From contig OZ023273.1 of NCBI GenBank assembly GCA_964007475.1, positions 34,036,436 to 34,100,435 of the forward strand: DNA of 64,000 nt, in the 5' to 3' direction. The notes beneath the pieces were generated by a model, which saw only the letters and a program-made list of their open reading frames with translations, was not told the origin of the DNA and made no database searches. The position numbers and the translations under genes were made by a program. This document shows positions 49,001-62,148 of this stretch, piece after piece. The DNA comes from Hybos culiciformis. Taxonomy: Eukaryota; Arthropoda; Insecta; Diptera; Hybotidae. Numbering within the stretch: position 1 is the first letter of the stretch; the number at the start of each line of letters is the position of its first letter.

Positions 49001-52000
49001 ATTATATTTTTCAAGAACTTAAATCAAAAAGTAGGACATTGACTGGTCAGAATTAATTAATAGTGATTTTTAAAAAGGTTTTTTTTTTTATTTTTTTTTT
49101 TTAACTTAATAGCGAATAAATTGATTTATTTATATGGAAAATTTTTCTTTAGTGACTTCTAACATTACTTTATAAGTTTTCTATGTAAAATGCAAATCTG
49201 TCATAATATATTTTAATGTATATACTTCATGTATTGACTTATGGCTTAGCTCTACAAAAAAAAACACTAATAAATTTTAATAGATAAGTATTTGGAAATA
49301 GATTTTATTTTTTAATAGAAATTGATTCTATGTTACAAGCTTTTTCTATTATGTAAATATTTTCATTGGAACCTTCACTAAGTCTAAGTCATAAGATTAC
49401 TTATACATTATATTATGTATAAATATATAATGTGTAATTGTATATTATATGTAGGTTTACTTAAAATAAAAGTTCACAAAAAAAAATTTCTTTTATTTAT
49501 TCCTTCTACAAAATAATAAATTAAGTATAAATATTTTTTTGGAAATTTTTTAAATATTTCAGTTTCTAAAGAAAATTATAATGGATATTTTTACAATTCA
49601 AAAACCACAAAGTTAATTATTATAGATATATTATTTACAGAGAAAAAAAATTATTTCACGAACATTGCCTCCATAACATACTCAATGTTTTTTTTTAAAG
49701 AATTTTTTTTTAGAAATGTAATAAAAAGTGAATAATACAAAAGAAATGTCTGGAATTTATGATAATACTTATGTGGCAACAAAATATTCAAGTTCAAACA
49801 AAACATTTTTAATATTTTTGTTTTATTTTTTTTAGCTAAAGTGTTTAAAACTCTTCTATAAATTTTTGCTTATTTTAAAAGGGATTTAAAGGTAAAAAAA
49901 CAATATATGCTTTCTATGGTTTCATAAATTGTTTTGGATTATTCTTATTTTTTTTTTATTACTCAGTTTATTATTTTCTTATATAGGTGACTGAACAAAA
50001 TTTTGTTGGAGCTCTTTTTAGGCCTTAATTTTGCCATCACAATTCATTGTTTATATATTCGTAACTTGAATATCAAATAACATAGAAGATTTAATTTTAA
50101 ATAAAATTATATAATAATTACAAATTATCAGACAGACCTCTTTAAACTATATCTACAAATATCATTTTTGTTGATATGAATTGTTCATTAACAACTTTTA
50201 TATTTTAACAATAAGCTCAAAAAATTTGTGAACTAATGACGGATAATTAAACATTAGCAGAACCGACTTAAACTCAAAATAAAAAATAAATCCTAAAAAA
50301 TGCAATGCCCGGTGGTCACTGCAGTGCAATCAAATTTAATTTAACTGAAAGGATAATTAAATTCAAGAAGGAAACAATTATATGACCAAAAATTTAATCT
50401 TGTCAGAATACAAGAATTATTTAATTTGAGCCAGAAAAATCTCTTTGTGCTTTACCTCTGAAATAAAAATATTATCAAATTAATCCTTCATTGCATTACC
50501 TTAGGCAAAATTAAATTAAAAATAAAAAATAACTTAATGTTTAAGAAATTTAATTCACTGCTGCATGTTAAAAATGAAAGAATAAAAAAAAGTATATTTA
50601 TATACATTATACATTTTATATAGATTTTAGCAATAAATTTTTTATTATACTTTAAAAATATTTAACAGAATTATTTATATATTGCCATCATAAGTCTTGT
50701 TTTTTTTTTTTATTATAATAAAGCTTGCACTTTTTTTTTTCGCATTATTTCTCTGGAGTCTGCTTTAGATTTCCAATGAAGTGTATTATGTGTGTTCAGT
50801 TTTTTTTTTTTTTTTTTTTTTGTTCATTGCTTTTTAATATCCTTTGACAAGGATATTTTATTTTACTTTTTTATTTGATTTCGTGAAAAAAAAACCTTAT
50901 GTTAAGTTACATTTATCCTCTTCTATACTTCATATCGTATATATTCTGGTACTGTAGACATTTTTAATAGAAATGGCATAAGAATTATGCGAAATACATA
51001 CGAAGGGTATGGAATTATAGAATACCAATCAATATTATTTACTACTACAACTTTTAAAATTCTGTTATTTTGGTCAGTTAATGAATAAAAGAAGTTGTGG
51101 CATTCAGTGTGATAGCACAAGAACTTACAAGAATACAATAAAATTATCAAAAATCTTAATTATTGATTAGTTTACTCGATGAGGGATGACCGAATGTAAC
51201 AATGTCTGATTTATACATATTTAAGTGACCAGTTTTATTATATAAAAAAAAAACTGTGTAGGTAATTTCCCATAAATTTAAAGTTCAAAGACTTTCAAAA
51301 TAATGTACGTTATCATTCCTGTGAAAGGATAAACACATTATTTTTATCCTTATTTTAATCTTACTCATATCATGAAAAATAAAATATAAAAATTAAAAAA
51401 AAAGAAAAAACAAAACTGCAATCCTCTTATAATAAAATAAAAAATATATACTATACTATACAAAAGAATATAAATAAAAATATGACGGAAAATGCATTAA
51501 AAATTGTTCAAAAATTACATATGGGATTTAGAAGTTCTTAAACGAGATTTTTTTTTTTTAAATAAGCTTCTTTAATAAAATTCATATAATTGTTCTATAC
51601 TTTTTTTTTAACTCTACAGTATACTCTGTCTAAAATAAATTAAACGACTATATGACAGAATTATGGTGATATTTATTACTATTTTTATGAAAAATGAATT
51701 AAAAGTTTATTTGATTCGATTTATTGTAAAAAATCTGATCTAATGACTTTTTGAAGAGAAATACATTAAAGCTCGTTTTTAAAAGCGGCCGAGAAATTCT
51801 TAAGGTAACAAAAACGGTGAGCGAGAACTTCGTTTTTAAATAGTTTTGTGTGAATCATTAATTTCAGGATTTGAATTAATTTCTTGATATGTAATTATAT
51901 ACTATTAACTATTATTAGTTCTTATTATATCTTAAAGTTCTGATAATGGAATGTCTATTTGAAAATGCAATTATTTGAATTAGTTTTTACTAAAAAAAAA

Positions 52001-52750
52001 AAATAAAACTTATTTTCTGAATATAAAAAAAGCAGACCATATATATTAAATAAGAAGCAACTAAGCTAAAATCCCATCTGTTTTACAAAAATATATATAA
52101 AATTTATAAAGTAGTTTGTTATCTTGTAACACCATCTTTATTGCAATTACTTTCTTTTTTACATTTTTTTTTTCCTGCCATGATAACAATCTTCTTATTA
52201 CCACATGTTTTGTTTTACTTTTTTTTGTGTTCTTGTTTATTTTATTTTTTTTTAGCCTGCGGGATGACAATTTTTGAAGAAACAACAACTAAAACTTGAA
52301 AAGATAAAAAAAAATAAACACAACCAAAGAATTGAAAATTACAACTTGCATAAAATACCAACCTCTTCAGTTAAAGCAAAAGATTTAAAAAACATCTTTT
52401 TCTATTAAAATTTCATTTACTTAGTTTTAATAAATATAGTTATTTTTTTTTTATTATTATTTTGTACTAAGAAATTCTAGGGATTATTTTTTTATACTCA
52501 TTGTGAATGTTTAAGTTGAATGATTTTTGTTTTAGATTGTGTTTGTATTCTTTAATTTTATAGAAAACAGTTTTCAAAAAAATTATAAACCGGTTTCAAA
52601 ATCCACGAATCAAGGAGCCACATTTTTTTCTACAAAAAGAACTGTTTTGTTTTTATTATCTGTGGATTCTGTGCTCTAAAATTCAGAAGTATCAAATGAT
52701 AATGATACCAAAAGTATTTTCTTCAAGCCATGCACTATTTTAACAATTAT
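46042..52750. other. 6.7-kb AT-rich segment without a supportable gene
   Basis: The segment is mostly homopolymer-rich sequence. The only clear features are a 20-bp perfect tandem duplication at 47311-47350 and several poly(T) runs. A 75-codon frame at 50923-51150 (-) has mixed composition but starts at TTG, has an in-frame stop just upstream and shows no known domain. Confidence 0.62.
47311..47350 (+). repeat. Perfect 20-bp tandem duplication
   Basis: TCAAATATACATAATTTACT occurs twice head to tail with no mismatch, consistent with a recent slippage event. Confidence 0.97.
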
Positions 52751-52972
52751 CACAGAGACTCAAAGATCGCATGATCTCTCCATAGAAAAAATTAGTAAAA
52801 TTAAATTTTGTTTATTTCAAGTTCAAAGATACGATGTGTGTATTCCACTTTGTAGTTTGATTCACAGAGACTCAAGAAACACAAGATCTCTCAATAGAAA
52901 AAATTAGTAAAATTAAATTTTGTATAGATAAAGTTCAAGCTTCCGATATGTGTTTTGTACTTTACAGTATTA
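52751..52972 (+). repeat. Tandem duplication of a 112-bp unit
   Basis: Both copies start with CACAGAGACTCAA (52751 and 52863) and share a long identical block around GAAAAAATTAGTAAAATTAA, with moderate divergence elsewhere. No open frame or mobile-element end accompanies them. It is an older local duplication. Confidence 0.85.
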
Positions 52973-53307
52973 CTCTGAATGCGGAATTTTTCATTATTTT
53001 ATTTTATGTTAATTTTATAATAAAGGAGGATACCCTTAAATTTTTTAATTTTGTAAAACTTTTGCATGGATTCTATTTTATTTGAACAACTTACTTATAT
53101 TTTCTATTATCCTAAAAACATCCTTATATTCATAGACACATAAAATTGCTTTTCAAAGAAAAAAATATTTTTTTTTTTTTTAAGTTTGTACACCAAACCG
53201 AAATATAAATAATGTAGCTGCAGTAAAAAAAAATAAAAATAAATAAATATATATGTAGATAATTTTTTCTTTTTAAATCTAGCAAGTTTCTTGGTGGAAA
53301 AGTTTCC

Positions 53308-53339
53308 AAAAAAAAAAAAAATAATAATAATAATAATAA
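53308..53339 (+). repeat. A14 run followed by (TAA)n microsatellite
   Basis: Fourteen A bases are followed by about six TAA units. Open frames on the minus strand here consist of the Tyr/Phe codons of this repeat. Confidence 0.9.
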
Positions 53340-53887
53340 CAAAAAGAAGTAAAATGCTCCATGTCTATAAAACAAATGAAAAATTCAAAAATAAAAACAT
53401 AATAAAAATAAGAAAAACACAAAACAAATCTCATGTCATTTGCACTTAATTTAAATTCGAGACACATTTTCAAAAGTAAAAAAAAAAATAATATTCGCTG
53501 CTGGGGTTTTCACTGCTAACAATGATGTACGTACCCTTTCCTTTTTTTACACACCAAATATATATTACAAAACAAAAACAAAAAATGAACAAAATCCAAA
53601 TCCTTCTGCTTGTGTATCTATTAGATATCACAACTAAATCTAATTTAAGAATAAATAATATTAAAATTCAATTTACATAATATACATACTTTTAAAATTT
53701 ATAATGGCAAATTTTTTTATTTGATTTTTTTTTAATTGCAAAAATTCTGTAAATTTAGCAAAATGGGACGACGGGTCCAACTCTTTCTTAAGCATTGTTG
53801 TTTATGACAACTTACTCAACTTCCTCGAACAACTTAAACTTGATTTTTATTTCAATATTATTTTCAGAAAACATTTTTAGAATAATT

Positions 53888-53908
53888 TAGTAGTAGTAAT
53901 AGTAGTAG
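53888..53908 (+). repeat. (TAG)n short tandem repeat
   Basis: There are seven triplets, TAG x3, TAA, TAG x3. It is a simple repeat with no other context. Confidence 0.9.
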
Positions 53909-56392
53909 TTTTTCTTTTTTGTTTATTATAAACTTATTATCTATAATAAAAATAAATTATGAATGAAATTTAGAGAAAATTCATAAAAAATAAAAATTAT
54001 ATAATTCACATATTCAAAAATTTAAATTTCCAAAAACTATAAAATACTGTAATTTGTCTAAATAGAAGACTTTTTATGACCCAAAATAGTTCAAATATTA
54101 AATGGACAACCGACTTCCTATATATTATATTATATTATTTTAATTAGACTAATAAAATATACAGAAAAAGAACATTAAAGAGGAGATCCTTAAAGAATAT
54201 TATAGAGGCCAATTTGATATAAAAAAATCTTTTTTGGTTTGTTTTTTTTTTTCTTATTTTCCAACAAAAATTCTATAAAACTAAGTAACTACATATAAAA
54301 TATTTTTTTTTTTAATTCATCTTTTTTTTTTAAGTATTTTCTCCTTGAATGTTTGAATTTTTTTTTTCTAAAATTAAACTTATACATTATTAAAGGAGAT
54401 GCCAATTAAAGTAATTTAGAAAAAAAAAATCCTTTTTATGCAAAAAAAAAACAAAAACATATTTTTTTTTTGTAAATTATTTTCCAGACTAAAAGTAAAT
54501 ATAATTTTCTTTTTCTACGAAATAAAAAAAAAAAAAAAGGAAAATTATGTATATATTTTTTTGATAGATTCATATGGTTTTTTTATTTTTTAATATTAAA
54601 TTGAAAAAACATATTTTATTAAAAAAACGAAAGAAAAAAAAAATTAATTTTAATTTTTAAATGAAAGAAAAAAAAAATAAAATTAAATTCTTTTTTTTGT
54701 ATGCAAGTGGCAGACGGCTGATGGCCTTCGCGCGATAAAAAATAAAAAGAAAACATATTTTTATTTTTTTTTTAATTCTTAATGAATTTACACAAAAAAT
54801 ATGTATAAAATAATTATATTTTTTTTTTTTCTATTCATCTCTTCTCTAAAGCATAATAAATTAAAAAAAAAAAATTCTATGTTATGTTTTTATTTTATTC
54901 ATAAAAGATTATTATTTAGTTTAAAATTAAAGAAGAAATAAAAACATTAGATACCTGTATTTATTAAAAATACATTCATTATTATTGTATGTTCATAAGA
55001 GAAATGTCAAAATTTTAACCTCAAGGGTATTTTATATTTTATAAAAATAATATTAAATTTGTTTACAAAATTTGAGAAAAAAAAAATCTTGAGTGAATCA
55101 ATCGAAGAAAATCTCTAAAGCCAATTAGGTATTATTATTTGTCTGCAGAAAGAAAAAAAAAATAATCAAAATATATAAAAATTTTCAGCATCATTGAATT
55201 CAACGTTTTATTTATTTTATCCTTTTTTTTTAAATCGATCGATTTTTCTATTAACTTCTTGAATTAATTTTTATTCTATTCGAATTGAATTAATTTTTAC
55301 TTGAATTAATTTTAACTTCTTTTCGTAATTAAATTTAGCAGCAACACTATACGCCCCAAAAGATGACAAAATATAAAAGTAATATAATTCGCGATAAAAA
55401 GAGATTAACTTAAAAAATAATTTTCACATATTCATCGCATAATCGTTATAGAAAATTACCAACATAAAATTTTAGAGGATATTTTTCGAATTCATTCATA
55501 AAAAAGGATTTAAAAAGGATGCAATATGTGAAATTGATGATATTTTACATATATTTAATACTAAAAATAGTTTGTTTTTTTTTTTTTTTTTTTATTCTTA
55601 TATGTGTATTATAATAGTCATCATAGAAGTGGCAAAGGATTTGCAAAAGAATTTATTTTGCGGGTGTTAAGTGAATTACCTCATAAAAATTTTCACCAAA
55701 GCATAAAAATTTGTATCACATAGAGAAAACAAACAAAAAAAAAATATCCTCAAATAGATTTTTGTGTGCAAATATTTGCACAACTATATCGTGTCAATTT
55801 AATCACAAATGACGTCGATTTGCAATAAAACAAAATGTTATTGCAAAAAAATTTTCTTGCTTTATCTTTATTTCTTTTACGTTAGAAGAAGTTTTGTTGG
55901 TTAGCAAACTGCAACAGTATGTCTTGTCTTAGTTATGACAAGTGCATAAATAGTGTATATTTGGAAGTCGATTTTTTTTGTTATACCTATTTTAGAGATA
56001 CTTTTTTGAACTATATACTATCGACTCGATCAATTCAAATTTCTACATTCGAATATTAAAGTTTAAAGTTAGCATGGTTATACCAGACCGGCGGCGTCGA
56101 ATAAGACGACAGACATGCTTTCATAACGAATTAAAATTCGAAAAAATACAAGGAAAATAAAAGTAAAAGGAAAAAAAATTAATGCATTTTAGAATAGTCA
56201 AAATATATAGTTTTTTTTATTACAAAGAAAATTATATTAAAATTTCACTCAAAGTCGCAAATATAAAGTGGGTTTTGTGTGTTTTAATTTTTTTTTTTTT
56301 TATTATTTTTTAGTAATAAAAAAAGGGATTTTTCTAGTATTGAAATTAAATTGCATTTTATTATTTAATTTGTATGCAAAAAGAATTTTTAT

Positions 56393-56436
56393 TTTATTAT
56401 TATTATTATTATTTTTTTATTTTTTTTTTTTTTTTT
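56393..56436 (+). repeat. (TTA)n microsatellite merging into a poly(T) tract
   Basis: About six TTA triplets are followed by T runs interrupted by single A bases. The Leu/Phe-rich frame at 56268-56450 is a translation of this tract. Confidence 0.9.
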
Positions 56437-59400
56437 CAAATTCATGTTAAGTGCAATTTTTATTGTCAAATAATTTAAAGGGAGTTGATTATCGTTACAA
56501 CAGATATTTTGTATTTTTTTTAACATCATTTTGTTTTGCTATTAACAACTGGATTTTTCAATTTGGTCCATATGCTTTTTAATGTTTGTTATATATTTAA
56601 CTAAATTACTGAAAAAGCGGCCAAAAAATGCAGAAATAATCTCTGTTTGAATACAGAGATTTTAGCAAATTGAAACCGATGCAAATATAGAAAAGTTAAC
56701 AAAACCCACCAAACGTAGGTAAAAATTAAACTTTCGACTATAAAATATTTTAGTAAATTATTAACATTTTAAATTAAAGTTGAAAATTATTAATAAACAA
56801 CAACATATTTGTACAATTGAATAAATTGAATTTTATTTAAAAAATATGCAGACACATAGTTCTAACGATAACTACTATGAAAAAATTTACAACCCAACGT
56901 GTCAGAAGCTTTTATCATTTTCGTAATTTTCTTAATCAAAAATTAAATTTTCTGTATACTAATATTACTCCCATAAGTATCAAAATTACAAAAATTTTGT
57001 TTATTTATTTTTTTACTTTCTTTTTTATTTTTTTTTTTTTATGAAATAATATTTGAAAACATAAAAATCATATCTTTCTTGATTTGAATTTAATCTTTAT
57101 TGAGAAAAAAAAAAAAAAAAAAACTGAACTAATGCTAAAATCTTAAAAAATAATCGTATCCACTTTGGAGTAATTTCTTCCACTTAATTCTAATCCCTGT
57201 AGTAGCTTAGTCCAGACAAATATGTACATATTGTACATAGAAAAATTCACAAATATCAAATTAGATGGATACACATTCAAAAAAAAATATAATTTTCTTT
57301 CGTTTTCTTTATTTATTTATTTTTTTTTTATTTGGGGAAGGGAATGTTATTTTCAAGTAATTTTATCGTAAATAACGAAAAATAATGTTCTAATGTGTTC
57401 TTTTATTTTGATATTAAATAACATTTATTTTGTTGTAACTGTCGTAACCAAAAAAAAATTATATTGATTTTTTATTTTTTAAGTATAATATACGGTATTA
57501 TTATTTTATTTTCCATAAGTACTTCATTCTTTTTATGTTATGGCATTGAAAAGAATCGATGTATAAAAATAATTCACACAGAGATCTACATATTATAGTG
57601 AGAGTCAAATAAAATTTTTTACTTATTACAAATGATTGGCAATAATATATTGAAAAATTGTGTGTTCGATTAATTTGTTTTCTCTTATTATTTACGAAAA
57701 AATTGATCCTTATTATATTCCTTTTTATTTAGAATTTTCTTCGAATGCAAACTTCGCCAACATAATTTTGTTTTTTTTTTCCAAACTATAATAATATTTT
57801 TCCAAATTTTTTATGTGTTACCATAAAATCAACATTTAACAGATTCTTAACAACAATACTATCAAAAATATTTCAATTAAAGTACAAATTAGCTTTCATT
57901 AAAAATTAACTAATTAAGTGTAACCAATTTTATATTTATATAAAAAAAAAAAAAAACAATTTTCAGGTTAAATTTAAATGAAAAAAGAAAATTCTTCAAG
58001 TAATTTACACACAATAATAATGGTAATTTTAGATTTTTATACATTTTGATTTTCATTTTCTATATTACTAATTACTTGAATAAATTTTATAATTCTACCA
58101 ATAATTTAGTCTTTATTGCTTTTTAACACCCTCTACACTCATACAATAATTTTAAATCTCTCTACATCTAAGTGAAAGACAAAAACTATTTTATTATTTT
58201 TAAGTTAAATTAATTTGGTAGACAAAGTAAATGCTTAACCAGGAATATGCTTAATGCTTAAATAGAAATATGTATCCTTACCCGTTCCTGTTGCAATGTT
58301 CGCGACTAAATTTTTATAAATGTTGAAATTCAAGCAATTATTCATAATTACTAATTTTTCTTGAATTTAAGTAAATTATCAACGTACAGAACGCATTATG
58401 ACTGCCGACAGATAGAAAGTTAATATTTGATTATATAATATAAGAATGTTCGAAGATTGCCTAAACTTATTTTTTTTTAGAAACTTCCCACAATTATTTT
58501 CAACCTTGATTACTAAAATAAAGAAAAAAAATATAAAATTACATTAATTTGTGAATTTTATTTTTGGAAAAAAGGACGTTGCAACCAGACTGAAAAATTT
58601 GTTTTATAAAATAAATTTACCCAAAAATGTATAATTTTAATTGCAAAAGCCACAAAGTAATTTTATTTTTCATTAGAATGAAGCTCTGAAAATTTACGGC
58701 ACTAATTTAAAATTAAAATCCAATTAAAAATTTAACATAATATTACAAAATATATGTATTTATGACTAATAAATTATCCACCTACATATTATGTATACAT
58801 ATATCTAGTTTACACATTAAATTAAACTATAACGCATTTTACAATTATTTGTTCTCAAAATATTATAATTGAGTTGATAACATGCATTTTGATTCGAAAG
58901 AATAATTTCGAATGAAAAATGAGCTTCAAGAAAAATATCGTCTCTCGTAGATATTAGAACCATTATTATGAAAATATCTGAAAAATTTATCAAATTTATA
59001 TACTGTATGAGTCAGTATTAAAGAAAATTTATTAAAAACTTATCAAATTTTTGACAAAATTGGTTTTCTGAAATAAAGACTTAAAAAAGCAGAAAAAAAT
59101 AATATATTAAAATTTTTCTTATTTTGAAAAAAAGATTTTTTTTCCCCAATATTCTTTAATTATTATTTAAATTTCGTTTTTCCAAAGTTATTTCAATTTT
59201 CTTTTAAGAAATAAGTCTTTAACTCTATGTCTATAGAAATGTTTTTTTAATTTCTATTTAAAAGTATAATTAAGAAAAATCACAAAAAATTTAAATATTG
59301 AAAGTTTCTTATAAAGTCAAAGAAACCTTTTTTTTTTTTTGCAGACAAAAAGCTTCGTTTTGATATCAAAATTTTATATTAATTTCTTTAAGGGGTAAAT

Positions 59401-60630
59401 AAATATCTATTTTGAAAACTTTAGGCAGTTTTTGTAAAATGATATCAAGATTATTTATTTATATTTATAAATTATGTCCAAAACATTTATGAGTTGTCAA
59501 AATATAGTAATATTACTCACATAATTTGATTTTGTGCACTAAAAGAACGTTTTAAAAACTTTGTGCAATTCAATTTTTAATTAAAAATCTTAATTGGAAT
59601 GAGAAAATAAATAATTTTACTTATTTTTGATAATTGTTAAAAGGACAAAAAACGTCAAAATTTATTTATAAGATACGAGCCGAAAAAGTAAATATAATTT
59701 CTTATCAGACAATAAAATATGTATGTCAAATTTATAGTCTACTGAAATTTGAAAGAAAATTTCTTGAAATTAAAATAAGGTTAGATTATTTATCATAAAA
59801 ATTAAATGAAAAAAAAAAGAAAAAATAAATATATAAATTTTAATTCCATAAACAGCGTTAAATGAGCAAATAAATTTTCTATTAAATTTATTACACTTTC
59901 AAAAAATTATATTCATTTTTTATACAAAAAAAAAATTATATACTTTTATATTTATTATACCTTTATATAAAAATTTTTTTTCCAGCATTATGTTTTTTAT
60001 TCGAGATAAAATTTTTGTACATTTAATTAAGAATTTCTCAATTTATTTTATGTTTTTTTTTTTCGCTAAGTTGCTCTGGACTAAAAGGTACTCTTTTCAC
60101 TTGAAAACAAATTCTAATAAAATAAAATTCTTTCATCTTTTTTATTTTTAAACTTTTGAATTAAGATATCGTCAAATATTATAGTGGAAAACAGTGACGA
60201 AACATTATACGTTTTTAACATAAGTCTTAAGAAAGGCCACAAAAGTTGTTTATTATATTTTATTATAAAACTTTAAATTCGTTAATAATAAAAATGTTTT
60301 TCAAAAATCCAATTCTTCATACAGAATCTCAGAAGATAAGAACGATTTCACTTAAGTTTCTAATATTTTTAAAGATATTTTTATTTTATTTCAGAAAAAT
60401 CTAAAATTCTTGCTCATTCTTGCTATCAATATAATCACCTACAATAAAAAATAGTTTATTTTTTATTTAAGTTAAGAAAATTAAAACACTATCTCATTAA
60501 TGGTATCCCTTAAGTAAATTTTTCTAAAATTAAAACTAAACGTAAACACCGCTAGTGAAATTATTTTCATTGCACAGAAAACACATAAAATTATCCAAAA
60601 ATAACAAAATGTTACCTTTTAAAAAATATT

Positions 60631-60668
60631 AAAAAAAAAAATAAAATAAAAATAAAAATAAAAATAAA
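60631..60668 (+). repeat. (AAAAAT)n-like A-rich simple repeat
   Basis: An A run passes into AAAAT and AAAAAT units ending at about 60668. It is simple sequence only. Confidence 0.9.
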
Positions 60669-61971
60669 CGCTCCTTTAAAAGGTAGAAGCAGTTGTTCTT
60701 CAAAGATATAAATCTTAAGAAAATTATTTTTGTTTGTCCTGCTTAAAAGGTAAATAAGAAAAGAAAAACGATGTTGCTCTACTCTAAACATAAAATTGAG
60801 ATCAATTTAAAGCAAATTTGTACATCAATTTAATTTCCATTATAAGAAAACACAGAGGAAACATTTTAAAAACAAAAACAAAAAAAAAATTGCAACTATT
60901 AATGAAAACATAAATCCTTTTAAGGAATGTTTTCTTCTTTTTTTTTTTTTTTTTTGCATCCAAAAAGAGATTTTTGGGAATTCAAATTTATTATATTTTT
61001 GCTTTATTATTTTTCTTTTCTTTTTATATTTTTTTTTTTTTAATTTTTATTGTACTTATAAAATAATTAAGCAAACATTTGAGGATTTTGTGTATACATT
61101 ACGTGCTTTCAATTATGCTGAAGATTGTCTCTCAAACTATAAAAAAAAATTATTTATTAAATTTTTCAGAAAAAATTTCAATAGCATTGGACTGATATAA
61201 AATTGTATTAAGACTTAGTACATTTAAAATGAAAAAATCGATGAAAGATCATCGTTGAGTTTGGATCATTTAAAGATATGATTCTTTAAGGACTTCAAGG
61301 ATTTTGTTTTTATTTTAGAGTTCTTTAAATTTATAAGCAGTCTTTATCTTTCAGGTTCTATATCTTTTCTATCAGAAATTTCTTTCTTTTTACATAAATA
61401 TATATAAGTAAGAATTTTAAGTTATTTTGATAGGTATTATATTAAAAATAATTTATAGAAAGAAATAATGTTAATAGTTTGATAGTTATAAATAAATTAT
61501 AAAACGGTTTAAGTAATTTTTTAATTCATTTATTGCAGATTATTTTGGTTAAGTGAATTTTTTGGGAAATTTTTTCTTTTGATCAATCGTATACAAAAAT
61601 TTTACAAGCTTATTCACTACACTTAAAATGTGTGTAGATAAATAATTGTATTTTTTTAATTTAATTTAATATTTATACAAAAAAGCGGAAATATATGCAA
61701 AACTTGATTTGTTAAAAATATTATGCAAAAAATATGAACCTTTTTCTAACATTCTACAAATCTAGAGGAACATTAATCCCAAAATTTTTTACATTTAAAT
61801 TATTTATTTTAAAATTATTTATTTTAAAATTGTTTTATTTATTTGTAAGATATATACATAAAATTTAAAAGGCCATTTCCACAAATTACTTAAATAAACA
61901 CGTTGATAGTCTAGTAGTGAATTGAATTGTATGTCGAAATAAGCTCTAATCAATTACAAACAAATAATACT

Positions 61972-62148
61972 ATGTTTAAATTTACACTTTTCTTCATTTT
62001 TAAGTTAATAAATGTTTGCTGGCTTATTTCACTAGCAGCAAAAACTTGTTCGTATTTTATAAGTATTTTAATTTTGTTAAAACCTGTTGGTATGTATAAT
62101 AGCTCTGCTCTGTACTGTGAACAATATTATATTGATTATAAAAAATAA
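61972..62148 (+). other. Small open frame with hydrophobic N-terminus (58 codons), doubtful
   Basis: From the ATG at 61972 the frame starts MFKFTLFFIFKLINVCWLIS, followed by LAAKTC, which looks like a signal peptide. It ends with a more polar segment (NSSALYCEQYYIDYKK). A GTATGT donor-like sequence lies within it at 62090-62095, so it could be a first exon. There is no homologue I recognise, and frames of this length are common by chance here. Confidence 0.15.

Larger units (their letters stand above)
52976..61971. other. 9-kb AT-rich segment without a supportable gene
   Basis: Dense A and T runs dominate. Simple repeats are present at 53308-53339, 53888-53908, 56393-56436 and 60631-60668. 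Short GC-richer patches at 53755-53835, 54703-54738 and 56085-56125 stand out but carry no recognised feature. Frames across 53130-53473 (-) and 56268-56450 (+) are translations of homopolymers. Confidence 0.65.

Noticed and set aside
50923..51150. 75-codon minus-strand frame of mixed composition
   Set aside because: It starts at TTG with an in-frame stop shortly upstream and has no ATG until near its end; no acceptor or domain supports an exon.
56268..56450. 60-codon Phe/Leu-rich + strand frame
   Set aside because: It is a translation of poly(T) and the TTA microsatellite.
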